Assembly (NCBI GenBank): GCA_900766125.1 | Contig: CAAFUD010000100.1 | Location: 1 to 15,102, forward strand | DNA from: an uncultured Veillonella sp. | GTDB lineage: Bacteria > Bacillota > Negativicutes > Veillonellales > Veillonellaceae | DNA length: 15,102 nt | Reading direction: 5' to 3' | In this document: in pieces, positions 8,234 through 15,054 of the stretch | Numbering within the stretch: position 1 is the stretch's first letter | Layout: the number at the start of each line of letters is the position of its first letter | Made by a program: the position numbers and the translations under genes | Notes under the pieces: generated by a model | Database searches by the model: none | The model's input: only the letters and a program-made list of their open reading frames with translations | Told to the model about the DNA's origin: nothing

Positions 8234-8574
8234 AATAAAAACCTCCTTACTGTACATACAGTTCACGTCATATGTGGTATCATGTGGCGTTTCTCTTCTA
8301 TAGTATTAATAGTACCATATTGGGGGAATTATAATCTACTAGTAATGTAAGAAATATACAGTATATTCATTTTTGTAAATATATAAGAATGAAGAGTATA
8401 ATAAATGAATATTAATTATAAATATAGAATTAATGCGATTTTGTGGATTTCTCATGAAGAATATAGGTTATAATAAATATTTATATGTGATGAAAATCTC
8501 TTGTTTTTCATTGAATATATTGTATATAATGAATAGAATCTATTTTATAGATAGAAATGTAAATGAGGTACCTT
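8234..8574. promoter_or_regulatory. Divergent intergenic region, YeiH-like (-) / carbonic anhydrase (+)
   Basis: A 341-bp AT-rich, gene-free stretch. The clearest signal is TTGTTT (8501-8506), an 18-bp spacer and a perfect TATAAT (8525-8530), giving a start near 8537, about 38 nt before the carbonic anhydrase ATG. Near the YeiH-like gene there is a direct ATGTGG repeat (about 8274-8287) and a possible minus-strand promoter around 8300-8330, neither convincing. Nothing else is seen. Confidence 0.45.
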
Positions 8575-9120
8575 ATGATTGATATTAAACAAATAATTGA
8601 AACCAATAAAGAGTATGTGAAAAACCACCCAGAATTACCAAAAGCAGGATTAACAAGCCATCCTACAAAAAAACTAGGTATTGTCACATGTATGGATACG
8701 CGTTTAGTCTGCATGCTAGAAGATGCACTAGGTTTTAACCGTGGCGAAATTATCGTCATTAAAACAGCCGGCAATAGCGTAACACAACCAATCGATAATA
8801 TCGTACAAAGTTTGCTAGTTGCTACGTATGGTATGGAGATTGAAGACGTATTAATCATTGGCCATGAAAACTGTGGTATGATTGATTTCTCTGCTACTAC
8901 ATTTATGGAGTCAATGAAAGAAAAAGGTATCAGTGAAGATGCGATTCGCATGATCGAACCAGGACTTATTGATTGGATGGATCGTTTCCACATCTCTGAA
9001 GACAATGTAATCTATACAGTTAACTTCTTGCGTCACCACCCACTATTCCCAAAAGGAATGGGATTCTATGGAGGGATGATGGATCCTGATACAGGCGAAT
9101 TCCGCTACCTCGAAATATAA
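8575..9120 (+). CDS. Beta-class carbonic anhydrase
   Basis: A 181-residue cytoplasmic zinc enzyme fold, expected to interconvert CO2 and bicarbonate. Numbered from the chosen ATG, the zinc ligands are Cys39 (CMDTR), His97 and Cys100 (GHENCGM), with the catalytic Asp41-Arg43 dyad present; KTAGNSV (63-69) is also typical. It belongs to the short, type-II-like beta-CA subgroup seen in many Firmicutes. GAGG at 8565-8568 places the start at 8575 rather than the in-frame ATG at 8563. In a succinate/propionate fermenter, bicarbonate supply to carboxylases is a reasonable role, but that is inference. The stop codon is only 5 nt before the first large hairpin element downstream. Confidence 0.9.
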   Translation: MIDIKQIIETNKEYVKNHPELPKAGLTSHPTKKLGIVTCMDTRLVCMLEDALGFNRGEIIVIKTAGNSVTQPIDNIVQSLLVATYGMEIEDVLIIGHENCGMIDFSATTFMESMKEKGISEDAIRMIEPGLIDWMDRFHISEDNVIYTVNFLRHHPLFPKGMGFYGGMMDPDTGEFRYLEI

Positions 9121-9124
9121 ACCG

Positions 9125-9269
9125 AGATTTGATGGGTCCCAAGTTGATTTGTACATTTAAGTGAAAAAGGACGATAACTAACCTCTACGCTCCAAAGCGA
9201 GCTAAGTCGCTAATCGGTTAGTTCTCGTCCTTTTTCTAACTGTACCTATGAACTAGTCCCATCGAGTCT
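9125..9269 (-). repeat. Long hairpin element 1
   Basis: A 145-bp imperfect hairpin. The outer stem pairs 9125-9136 with 9258-9269 (two G-T wobbles when read on the + strand). GTAC pairs with GTAC (9151-9154, 9242-9245). A perfect 12-bp stem joins 9163-9174 to 9225-9236 (GAAAAAGGACGA), then an 8-bp stem joins 9176-9183 to 9216-9223. The loop holds, on the minus strand, GCGACTTAG-N7-TGGAGC-N3-GAGGTTAG (9210 down to 9178), the core also found in element 2. Strand is assigned from that core. It may also terminate transcription of the carbonic anhydrase gene, since the inner stem has A and T flanks. Confidence 0.85.
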
Positions 9270-9322
9270 ATTCATAAATCAATAAAACGAAATTCACTGT
9301 ATCAAATAAGTAAGAGGGAAAA

Positions 9323-9370
9323 GTTCTCGTCCTTTTTCCTACTGTACCTATGAATTAGTCCCATCAAATC
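9323..9370 (-). repeat. Duplicate of the right arm of hairpin element 1
   Basis: These 48 bp match 9221-9268 at 43 positions. The copy ends CCCATCAAATC, which pairs perfectly with the left arm GATTTGATGGG (9126-9136), better than the resident right arm does. The apical core is absent, so this is a partial copy. Confidence 0.9.
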
Positions 9371-9410
9371 TGAATGCCATTAACGAGTTAGCGTAATTTC
9401 GTCGTATCAA

Positions 9411-9445
9411 GAGAAAGAAGGATGGCTTAGCCATCTTCCTTTCTC
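9411..9445 (+). terminator. Terminator-like hairpin
   Basis: Two 16-nt arms (9411-9426 and 9430-9445) pair with one mismatch and one G-T wobble around a TTA loop. Only a short T-rich tail follows, so it is a moderate terminator candidate or a structural repeat. Confidence 0.55.
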
Positions 9446-9452
9446 TTTCCAC

Positions 9453-9697
9453 ATACAGCCAACCTATTATTAGCGTATTCAAAGGGGGGGGCTATAACTC
9501 TATGGGACTAGTACGGCGATAAGGTTATAAAAAGCTGTGTCCCTAAGCGAAGTGCGACTTAGTTTACTATGGAGCACGGAGGTTAGGGACACTGCTTTTT
9601 AATTAAAATGTAGCGATGTATCTGGGCCCCATAGAGTTATAACAATGTAAACTTGAACGCGAATAATAGGTTGACTATATATTCCGTTTGGCTGTAT
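9453..9697. repeat. Outer inverted repeat bracketing hairpin element 2
   Basis: The left arm ATACAGCCAACCTATTATT (9453-9471) is contiguous. Its complement on the right is split: AATAATAGGTT (9662-9672) and GGCTGTAT (9690-9697), separated by 17 nt. The right arm and its insertion contain the bioD -35 and part of the -10. Confidence 0.85.
9493..9641 (+). repeat. Long hairpin element 2
   Basis: A 149-bp imperfect hairpin. The outer stem is a perfect 14 bp (9493-9506 with 9628-9641). The inner stems are AAAAAGC/GCTTTTT (9529-9535, 9594-9600) and a perfect 10 bp GTGTCCCTAA/TTAGGGACAC (9537-9546, 9583-9592). The apex carries GCGACTTAG (9554-9562), 7 nt, TGGAGC (9570-9575), 3 nt, GAGGTTAG (9579-9586). 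ATGGGACTAGT at one end is shared with element 1 read on the opposite strand. Confidence 0.87.
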
Positions 9698-9743
9698 ATT
9701 GTAATTAGATTGTAAACTTACTCACATAAATTAGTTAACCTAT
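9671..9743 (+). promoter_or_regulatory. bioD: bioD promoter with candidate BirA-type operator
   Basis: TTGACT (9671-9676), 18 bp and TATATT (9695-9700) each match consensus at 5/6, giving a start near 9707. Immediately downstream, TTGTAAACT (9710-9718) matches the left half of the E. coli bio operator (TTGTAAACC) at 8/9. After 14 nt, AGTTAACCT (9733-9741) is a poor right half. Position over the start site fits a biotin repressor, but the weak second half leaves this uncertain. Confidence 0.45.
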
Positions 9744-9775
9744 GCGGCGTTAAGTATCGCTGAGAGGAGACATGT

Positions 9776-10528
9776 ATGAAGCAGTTAGGTATTTCTATAA
9801 TTGGTACAGATACAGATGTAGGCAAGACGTTTGTGACAGGGCTGTTAGGGGCCATGGCTGTAGATGATGGTTTTGCGGTTGGTATGGTTAAACCAGTGTC
9901 CTCTAGTGCGGTACCTTTTCCTGAATGTGTAACGATGGATGAGGATAATTATAATGTTGGCCTTGAAAGCAAGGATGCTACGCATTTAATGCGTTGCGCA
10001 GGTATTCCTGAATCTCGTCGTCATGAGGTTAACCCATATGCTATCGCTGGTGATTTTTCTCCCCGTCTTGCAGCAGAGTTATCTGGTATAGAAATCGATT
10101 ATGATGGTGTAGTAGCTCATACATTAGATGTTGTTAAACGCTATGATCTAACCTTTGTAGAAGGCGCTGGTGGTATTACGACACCTCTTTACGGCGATAA
10201 AACATTCACGGATTTAATGAAAGATATTAAATTACCAGCCATCGTTGTAGCTGATGGACGGTTGGGCTCCATTAACCGCGCTATTTTAACTTGTGAATAC
10301 GCGAAGATGCATGGTATTGAGGTGAAAGCCATCATTGTCAATGATACGACTGCAGTGGATCCGTTCTTGTTGAAAACAAATGTGGAAGACATGGAACGAT
10401 ATACAGGTATTCCTGTGTTGGCTGTTGTACCGCCGTACCAAGGTCCGAATATCCAAAAGGTTCAGCTTGGTTGGGGTCGGTCCTTTGTGGACTCTAAGAA
10501 GGTGTGGAATACAGTACTAGGCATATAG
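9776..10528 (+). CDS. bioD: Dethiobiotin synthetase (BioD)
   Basis: BioD closes the ureido ring of biotin: 7,8-diaminopelargonic acid plus CO2 and ATP give dethiobiotin. The 250-residue protein has the P-loop GTDTDVGKT (10-18), the KPVSS motif with Lys39, and VEGAGGITTPL (128-138) including the metal/phosphate-binding Glu129. It is slightly longer than the E. coli enzyme (about 225 aa). GAGAGGAGA precedes the ATG at 9776; an out-of-frame ATG at 9772 overlaps it. bioA follows 119 bp later with no terminator between, so they form an operon; bioB and bioF are not in the window. Confidence 0.95.
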   Translation: MKQLGISIIGTDTDVGKTFVTGLLGAMAVDDGFAVGMVKPVSSSAVPFPECVTMDEDNYNVGLESKDATHLMRCAGIPESRRHEVNPYAIAGDFSPRLAAELSGIEIDYDGVVAHTLDVVKRYDLTFVEGAGGITTPLYGDKTFTDLMKDIKLPAIVVADGRLGSINRAILTCEYAKMHGIEVKAIIVNDTTAVDPFLLKTNVEDMERYTGIPVLAVVPPYQGPNIQKVQLGWGRSFVDSKKVWNTVLGI

Positions 10529-10647
10529 TAGTTAGATATTGTAATTTAATCTAGCCTAATTATTTATATTAATAGATTGTTATAGTAGTAGAGCTTTATA
10601 GGGATAGGGAATTATAGTTTGTAAAATTGTACGTATGAGGTGACGAA

Positions 10648-12036
10648 ATGGCAGAGAAACAGCTTTCACAAGCAGCACAATGGGATCATGAGTTTGTATG
10701 GCATCCATTTACACAAATGCAAGATTGGTTGGCACAAGAACCAGTCGTAATCGAACGTGGTGAGGGGGTATACCTCATCGATGAGAACGGTAAAAAGTAT
10801 TATGACGGCGTGTCCTCCTTATGGGTTAATATTCATGGACACAATCATCCTGTATTAAACCAAGCCTTGAAGGAACAAGTGGATAAGATTGCTCATAGCA
10901 CATTGCTCGGTCTTGTAAGCCCGCCATCTGCACAGTTGTGTAAAGAATTGGTAGAGCTCGCGCCAGAAGGCTTAAATAAAGTATTCTTATCCGATGATGG
11001 CAGTACGGCTATTGAAGTTGCTATCAAGATGGCCTACCAATATCGCCAACTTGTAGGACAAACAAAGAAAACTAAGTTCATTGCCCTTAATGCAGGCTAT
11101 CACGGGGATACATTAGGCACCGTATCTGTAGGTGGTATTCAATTATTCCACCAAGTATTCCATAATTTATTATTCAAACCTTTGACATTGCCAAGCCCTG
11201 GTGTATATCGCGATGTAGCTGATCGAGAAAAAGCCTTTGAAGAGTCTTTGGCCGAATTAGAACGCATCCTCAACGAAGAGGGCGATGAAATCACAGCTCT
11301 CGTTATGGAACCATTAGTACAAGCTGCAGCAGGCATGCTTGTTATGCCTCATGGCTATTTGAAACGGGTTCGTGAATTAACCGCGAAACATGACGTATTC
11401 CTCATTGTCGATGAAGTAGCCACAGGCTTTGGTCGTACAGGTAAATTCTTTGCCTGTGAACACGAAGGGGTAGCGCCAGACTTCATGACCTTGTCCAAAG
11501 GTATTACTGGCGGTTATATGCCTCTCGCTGCTACATTGACGACACAACGTGTATTCGATGCCTTCCTCGGTACATTTGAAGAAAAGAAAACCTTCTACCA
11601 TGGCCACTCCTATACAGGGAATGCCTTGGCTTGTGCCGTCGCACTAGCTTCTTTACAAGTATTCCGCGATGAAAAGGTTATCGAAGGATTACCTAAGAAA
11701 ATTGAGGCTTTCACCAATGCATTAAAACCTATTGAAAAATTAAAACATGTGAAAGAGGTTCGTCAACGAGGCCTCATCGTAGGTATCGAGCTTGAAAAAG
11801 ACGTGGCCACTCATGAAGCATATCGTCCAAATGATGCGGTAGGGGCTAAGGTGGCTATTCTTGCTCGTGAACAAGGCCTTATTTGCCGTCCTATCGGCGA
11901 TGTAGTAATTCTCATGCCTCCATTGGCGTCCACTGTGGAACAATTAGAGGATATGGTTCGCATCGTTGGTGAAAGTATCCAACGAGCTACCGAAGAAGAG
12001 GGGATTCTCGAAGATTTACGGCCAATTATTTTGTAA
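10648..12036 (+). CDS. bioA: Adenosylmethionine-8-amino-7-oxononanoate aminotransferase (BioA)
   Basis: BioA is a PLP enzyme (class III aminotransferase, fold type I) that makes 7,8-diaminopelargonic acid, the BioD substrate, using S-adenosylmethionine as amino donor. The 462-residue protein starts with the typical WHPFTQMQDW (18-27). It shows DGVSSLWVNIHGHNHP (53-68), SDDGSTAIEVAIKM (115-128), the GYHGDT cofactor motif (150-155), Asp255 in VDEVATGFGRTG, and the Schiff-base lysine Lys284 in TLSKGITGGYMPL. GAGGTG precedes the ATG by 7 nt. The pairing with bioD confirms the role over other class III aminotransferases. The length is near that of BioK/BioA forms in Firmicutes. A strong terminator follows. 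Confidence 0.95.
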   Translation: MAEKQLSQAAQWDHEFVWHPFTQMQDWLAQEPVVIERGEGVYLIDENGKKYYDGVSSLWVNIHGHNHPVLNQALKEQVDKIAHSTLLGLVSPPSAQLCKELVELAPEGLNKVFLSDDGSTAIEVAIKMAYQYRQLVGQTKKTKFIALNAGYHGDTLGTVSVGGIQLFHQVFHNLLFKPLTLPSPGVYRDVADREKAFEESLAELERILNEEGDEITALVMEPLVQAAAGMLVMPHGYLKRVRELTAKHDVFLIVDEVATGFGRTGKFFACEHEGVAPDFMTLSKGITGGYMPLAATLTTQRVFDAFLGTFEEKKTFYHGHSYTGNALACAVALASLQVFRDEKVIEGLPKKIEAFTNALKPIEKLKHVKEVRQRGLIVGIELEKDVATHEAYRPNDAVGAKVAILAREQGLICRPIGDVVILMPPLASTVEQLEDMVRIVGESIQRATEEEGILEDLRPIIL

Positions 12037-12078
12037 AAATATAGGATCAAGCATTTTATAAAGGTTTGGTGTAATAAT

Positions 12079-12140
12079 AAAAGCTATATATGTCACGATT
12101 CTACAGACGATGTAGGCTGTCGACATATATAGCTTTTTAT
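12079..12140 (+). terminator. Intrinsic terminator after bioA
   Basis: A 16-bp perfect stem (12079-12094 with 12122-12137, AAAAGCTATATATGTC) ends in five T. The 27-nt loop contains a small CTACA/TGTAG inner stem. It closes the bio operon before dcuA. Confidence 0.85.
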
Positions 12141-12255
12141 ATTTATTTATTATGATGTTTTAGTTATGTCTTTAAACTATAGACTATACATTGTGAAAAT
12201 TCGATGATATTTTTGCATATCTATGATACTATATACGTATAAAGGAGGTCATCGT

Positions 12256-13596
12256 ATGGACATTTATGTAATTATGCAAGTTATTATTTTATTTGGTGCC
12301 ATCTTCCTCGGCGTTCGTCTAGGTGGTATGGGCATCGGTTACGCTGGCGGCCTTGGTGTAGTGTTGTTAAGCCTCGGCATGGGGATGTTCCCAGGGCAGA
12401 TTCCTTGGGATGTAATCCTCATCATCATGTCTGCTATCGCTGCTATTTGTGCTTTACAACTCGCTGGCGGTCTCGATTATTTGGTGCGTATTGCAGAAGG
12501 TATTTTGCGTAAAAATCCTAAGCATATCAACTACTTAGCACCAACAGTTACGTATTTCTTAACGCTATTGGCTGGTACAGGTCATACAGCATTTTCTATG
12601 ATTCCTGTAATTGTAGAGGTGGCAAAAAGTGAAAATATTAAGCCATCTGTACCATTATCCATTGCCGTTGTAGCAAGCCAAATTGGTATTACAGCGAGCC
12701 CAGTATCTGCAGCAGTAGTTGCTATGAGTGGTTTCCTTGAACCATATGGGGTTAACTATCCAACATTGCTTGCCATCTGCATTTCTACAACATTCGTAGC
12801 GGTTATGATTACGGCATTTATCATGTCTACCTTTGCAAATAATGAATTGTCTTCCGATCCAGTTTACCAAGAACGTTTGGCAGCAGGTCATGTGGCTCCA
12901 CCTCGTGAAAAGAGTGCTGATTTTCACTTGAAACCAGGTGCAAAAACTTCTGTATTGATTTTCTTGATTGGTATTATTTGTATCGTATTCTATGCAACTG
13001 CTATCTCCAAGAACATTGGTCTTATTAAACCAGTTATTTTCGGTCGAAATGATGCCATCGTTGGTTTCATGATGGTAATTGCAGCGGCTATTACATTCTT
13101 CTGTAAGATTGATACAGCACAACTTGTTAATACAAGCACATTTAAATCCGGTTTATCCGCATGTGTCTGCGTACTAGGCGTAGCATGGTTGGGCGATACT
13201 TTCGTAAAAGGTCATATTCCTGAAATTAAAGCTCTTGCATCTAGCTTGGTAACAGCATATCCATTCCTATTAGCTGTAGCCTTCTTCTTTGCTAGTACAT
13301 TGTTGTATAGCCAAGCGGCGACTACACAAGCATTGGTACCAGCTGTAATTCTAGCTCTCGGTATTACTCCAGAAAACCCAGGATCCGTATACATTATTAT
13401 CGCATCCTTCGCAGCCGTATCTGCACTTTTTGTATTGCCTACATACCCAACACTCTTGGGGGCTGTACAAATGGACGATACCGGCTCAACACGAATCGGT
13501 AAGCTTGTATTTAACCATCCGTTCTTTATCCCTGGCGTACTTGCCATCGCTATTTCAGTAGCACTTGGCTTTGTAGTAGCTCCATTGATGTTGTAA
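12256..13596 (+). CDS. dcuA: Anaerobic C4-dicarboxylate transporter DcuA
   Basis: A 446-residue inner-membrane carrier with about 10-12 hydrophobic segments. It belongs to the DcuA/DcuB family, which exchanges fumarate, malate or aspartate for succinate under anaerobic conditions. It is closer to DcuA than DcuB by remembered sequence: AIFLGVRLGGMGIGYAGGLG, AGGLDYLVRIAE, LSSDPVYQERL, SACVCVLGVAWLGDTFV and the C-terminal VQMDDTGSTRIGKLVFNHPF. The ATG at 12256 is chosen because AAGGAGGT is 7 nt upstream; the in-frame ATG at 12223 adds 11 residues without a site. It is a separate unit between two terminators. In a Veillonella-like lactate fermenter running malate-fumarate-succinate to propionate, exchange of these acids fits central metabolism. 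Confidence 0.93.
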   Translation: MDIYVIMQVIILFGAIFLGVRLGGMGIGYAGGLGVVLLSLGMGMFPGQIPWDVILIIMSAIAAICALQLAGGLDYLVRIAEGILRKNPKHINYLAPTVTYFLTLLAGTGHTAFSMIPVIVEVAKSENIKPSVPLSIAVVASQIGITASPVSAAVVAMSGFLEPYGVNYPTLLAICISTTFVAVMITAFIMSTFANNELSSDPVYQERLAAGHVAPPREKSADFHLKPGAKTSVLIFLIGIICIVFYATAISKNIGLIKPVIFGRNDAIVGFMMVIAAAITFFCKIDTAQLVNTSTFKSGLSACVCVLGVAWLGDTFVKGHIPEIKALASSLVTAYPFLLAVAFFFASTLLYSQAATTQALVPAVILALGITPENPGSVYIIIASFAAVSALFVLPTYPTLLGAVQMDDTGSTRIGKLVFNHPFFIPGVLAIAISVALGFVVAPLML

Positions 13597-13640
13597 TGGT
13601 GAAAGCTAATTAAGGCTAATACAAAAGATAATAAAATTAC

Positions 13641-13675
13641 AAAAGGACGTAACTCTTAAAGTTACGTCCTTTTTC
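13641..13675. terminator. Bidirectional terminator between dcuA and the Fur-family gene
   Basis: A 14-bp perfect stem (13641-13654 with 13660-13673, AAAAGGACGTAACT) with a 5-nt loop has A on the left and T on the right. It serves both convergent genes. Confidence 0.92.
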
Positions 13676-13698
13676 TTGCATTTACTTATAGATTTTTA

Positions 13699-14106
13699 CT
13701 AGCCTTTATTCTTGCAGTTTTTACAGATCCCCGCAATTTCTAGATGATGTTCTGTCACCGTAAAGCCTGCATCTGTTAGTTCCTGTGGCATTTCTACGAC
13801 AGGACAGGTGTGAAGAGGAATCATGGCCCCACATTTAGTACATACTGCATAGTGACGATGCGTATGAGGAGTTATCTCATAATATGCCATATCGCTGCCC
13901 ATGAGTGTTGTACGGGTAACAATATCTTTTGTTTCTAATAATTCAAGCGTACGGTAGATGGTAGACATCCATGTGGTGCTACCATCGCCTAATCGCTCTG
14001 CGATTTCCATAGCAGTAATCGGTTTATCTGTAGTTGTTAATACTGACCAAATGGCTTCGCGCTGTTTGGTCTTTTTTATGCCTTCAGGCCAATTTGTTGT
14101 ATTCAT
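13699..14106 (-). CDS. Fur-family metalloregulator, probably Zur
   Basis: A 135-residue protein of normal Fur/Zur/PerR length. The N-terminal winged helix includes KKTKQREAIWSVL (11-23) and the recognition-helix region WMSTIYRTLELLE (46-58). The dimerisation half has His81, His83 and His85, then Cys89-x2-Cys92, His120/His121, and Cys128-x2-Cys131, the four-cysteine structural zinc site. Being downstream of a znuB-like permease in the same direction favours Zur, which represses zinc uptake when zinc is plentiful. Fur or PerR is possible, and the Fur-like boxes elsewhere in the window could be its targets if so. A GTG at 14175 would extend it but has no ribosome site; ATG 14106 has only a weak AAGAG. 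Confidence 0.85.
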   Translation of the reverse strand: MNTTNWPEGIKKTKQREAIWSVLTTTDKPITAMEIAERLGDGSTTWMSTIYRTLELLETKDIVTRTTLMGSDMAYYEITPHTHRHYAVCTKCGAMIPLHTCPVVEMPQELTDAGFTVTEHHLEIAGICKNCKNKG

Positions 14107-14235
14107 AACGCTCTTTTGATTCTGTTTTAATACTAAATATGCTACACAAGTATAAGTAGATAATTTATTTTGCACAGGATAGCTGTCTTATTTTGCTAAT
14201 AGAATAGCTATCTATATATTGATGATTATCTTTGT
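14107..14235 (-). other. Gap between the metal permease and Fur-family genes
   Basis: Contains an imperfect hairpin with GATAGCT/AGCTATC ends (about 14179-14213) and, on the minus strand near 14219-14232, GATAATCATC, which resembles part of a Fur-type box. No clear terminator is seen, so both genes may share a transcript. Confidence 0.35.
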
Positions 14236-15054
14236 TTACTTGCTAAATTGCATACGGCGTAGGATGGTTCTGATGTTTTTGATAACTAATACTACGAGTA
14301 GTATTGCAACCGATGTAAGAGATACAAAACCACCTGGAGCTACGTTGAGATAATAGGATCCGAATAGGCCGATGACCATGGCTAGCAAACTAAATCCAAT
14401 AGAACAGAGTAATGTGGTCCTAAATCCTTTTTCTAATTGTAATGCCGATGCTACAGGTAAGGCAATCATAGCACTTAATACGAGAACGCCGACGATTTTA
14501 ATAGAAATGGATACGGCTGCAGCCATTAAGATAGCAAAGATATAATTGATAAAATCAACCTTAACACCTGCTACGCGCGCGGCCTCTTCATCATAGGCGA
14601 TGTAGAGGAGTGAGTTATATAAGAAATATAAGGTTAAAACAGATAGAATAGTTAGGGCTGCAATGCTAATCATATCTGTAGTGTTTACGGTTAAGATGCT
14701 ACCGAAGAAGAACACATTAGCATTAGCTTTCAACTTGCCTGAACTAATTAGCGTAATAGCGGTACCAATACTAAGTGACAAGATGATGGTTAGGATCAAA
14801 TCGAGATGGTGGGAGAAGTATTTTCGCAAGAACTCGATGAGGGCACCGCAGATAGCGGTAAAGATGAATGCTCCTAAGATAGGATTGGTATTTGTTAATA
14901 AGCCTAATGTAATACCTGCTAGCGATGCATGGCTCATGGTATCGCCAATCATACTAGAACGGCGTAGAACCATGAAAATACCGATGCATGGACAGAGTAG
15001 AGAAATGCAGATGGCTACGAAGAAGGCATTTTGCATGAAATCATAATTAAACAT
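14236..15054 (-). CDS. znuB: Zinc/manganese-type ABC transporter permease (ZnuB-like)
   Basis: A 272-residue ABC-3 family permease with about eight to nine membrane segments; it imports a divalent metal with an ATPase and a periplasmic binding protein. Seen are the near-N-terminal GDTMSHASLAGITLG (37-51), FFFGSILTVN (115-124), and the cytoplasmic coupling segment AYDEEAARVAGVKVDFINY (153-171), all characteristic. AAGGAGG precedes the ATG at 15054, and the probable ATPase gene's stop codon overlaps this start, showing translational coupling. The adjacent Fur-family gene suggests zinc; manganese or iron cannot be excluded from the permease sequence alone. Confidence 0.88.
   Translation of the reverse strand: MFNYDFMQNAFFVAICISLLCPCIGIFMVLRRSSMIGDTMSHASLAGITLGLLTNTNPILGAFIFTAICGALIEFLRKYFSHHLDLILTIILSLSIGTAITLISSGKLKANANVFFFGSILTVNTTDMISIAALTILSVLTLYFLYNSLLYIAYDEEAARVAGVKVDFINYIFAILMAAAVSISIKIVGVLVLSAMIALPVASALQLEKGFRTTLLCSIGFSLLAMVIGLFGSYYLNVAPGGFVSLTSVAILLVVLVIKNIRTILRRMQFSK

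Larger units (their letters stand above)
9121..9775. other. 655-bp non-coding region of nested inverted repeats
   Basis: No plausible gene is present. In order it holds: hairpin element 1 (9125-9269), a duplicate of its right arm (9323-9370), a terminator-like hairpin (9411-9445), a 19-bp outer inverted repeat (9453-9471), a G8 run (9484-9491), hairpin element 2 (9493-9641), the interrupted partner of the outer repeat (9662-9697), and the bioD promoter with a possible operator. Its sequence style differs from the plain AT-rich gaps elsewhere in the window and suggests mobile or duplicating elements. Confidence 0.9.

Noticed and set aside
8508..9005. A 165-codon open frame on the minus strand
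   Set aside because: It is antisense to the carbonic anhydrase gene, which has all zinc ligands and a ribosome site; the minus frame has low-complexity, unrecognisable protein.
9125..9641. CRISPR array or tRNA cluster in the repeat-rich gap
   Set aside because: Repeats are inverted hairpin arms, not short direct repeats with unique spacers, and no cloverleaf or CCA/T-loop pattern is present.
9121..9775. Biotin or other known riboswitch in front of bioD
   Set aside because: The hairpins do not match a riboswitch class that I recognise, and the predicted bioD start at about 9707 lies downstream of both elements.
12655..13122. A 155-codon minus-strand frame
   Set aside because: Shadow of dcuA; rich in Cys, Asn and His in the way antisense frames of membrane-protein genes are.
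14663..15046. A 127-codon plus-strand frame
   Set aside because: Antisense to the znuB-like permease; no ribosome site or recognisable domain.
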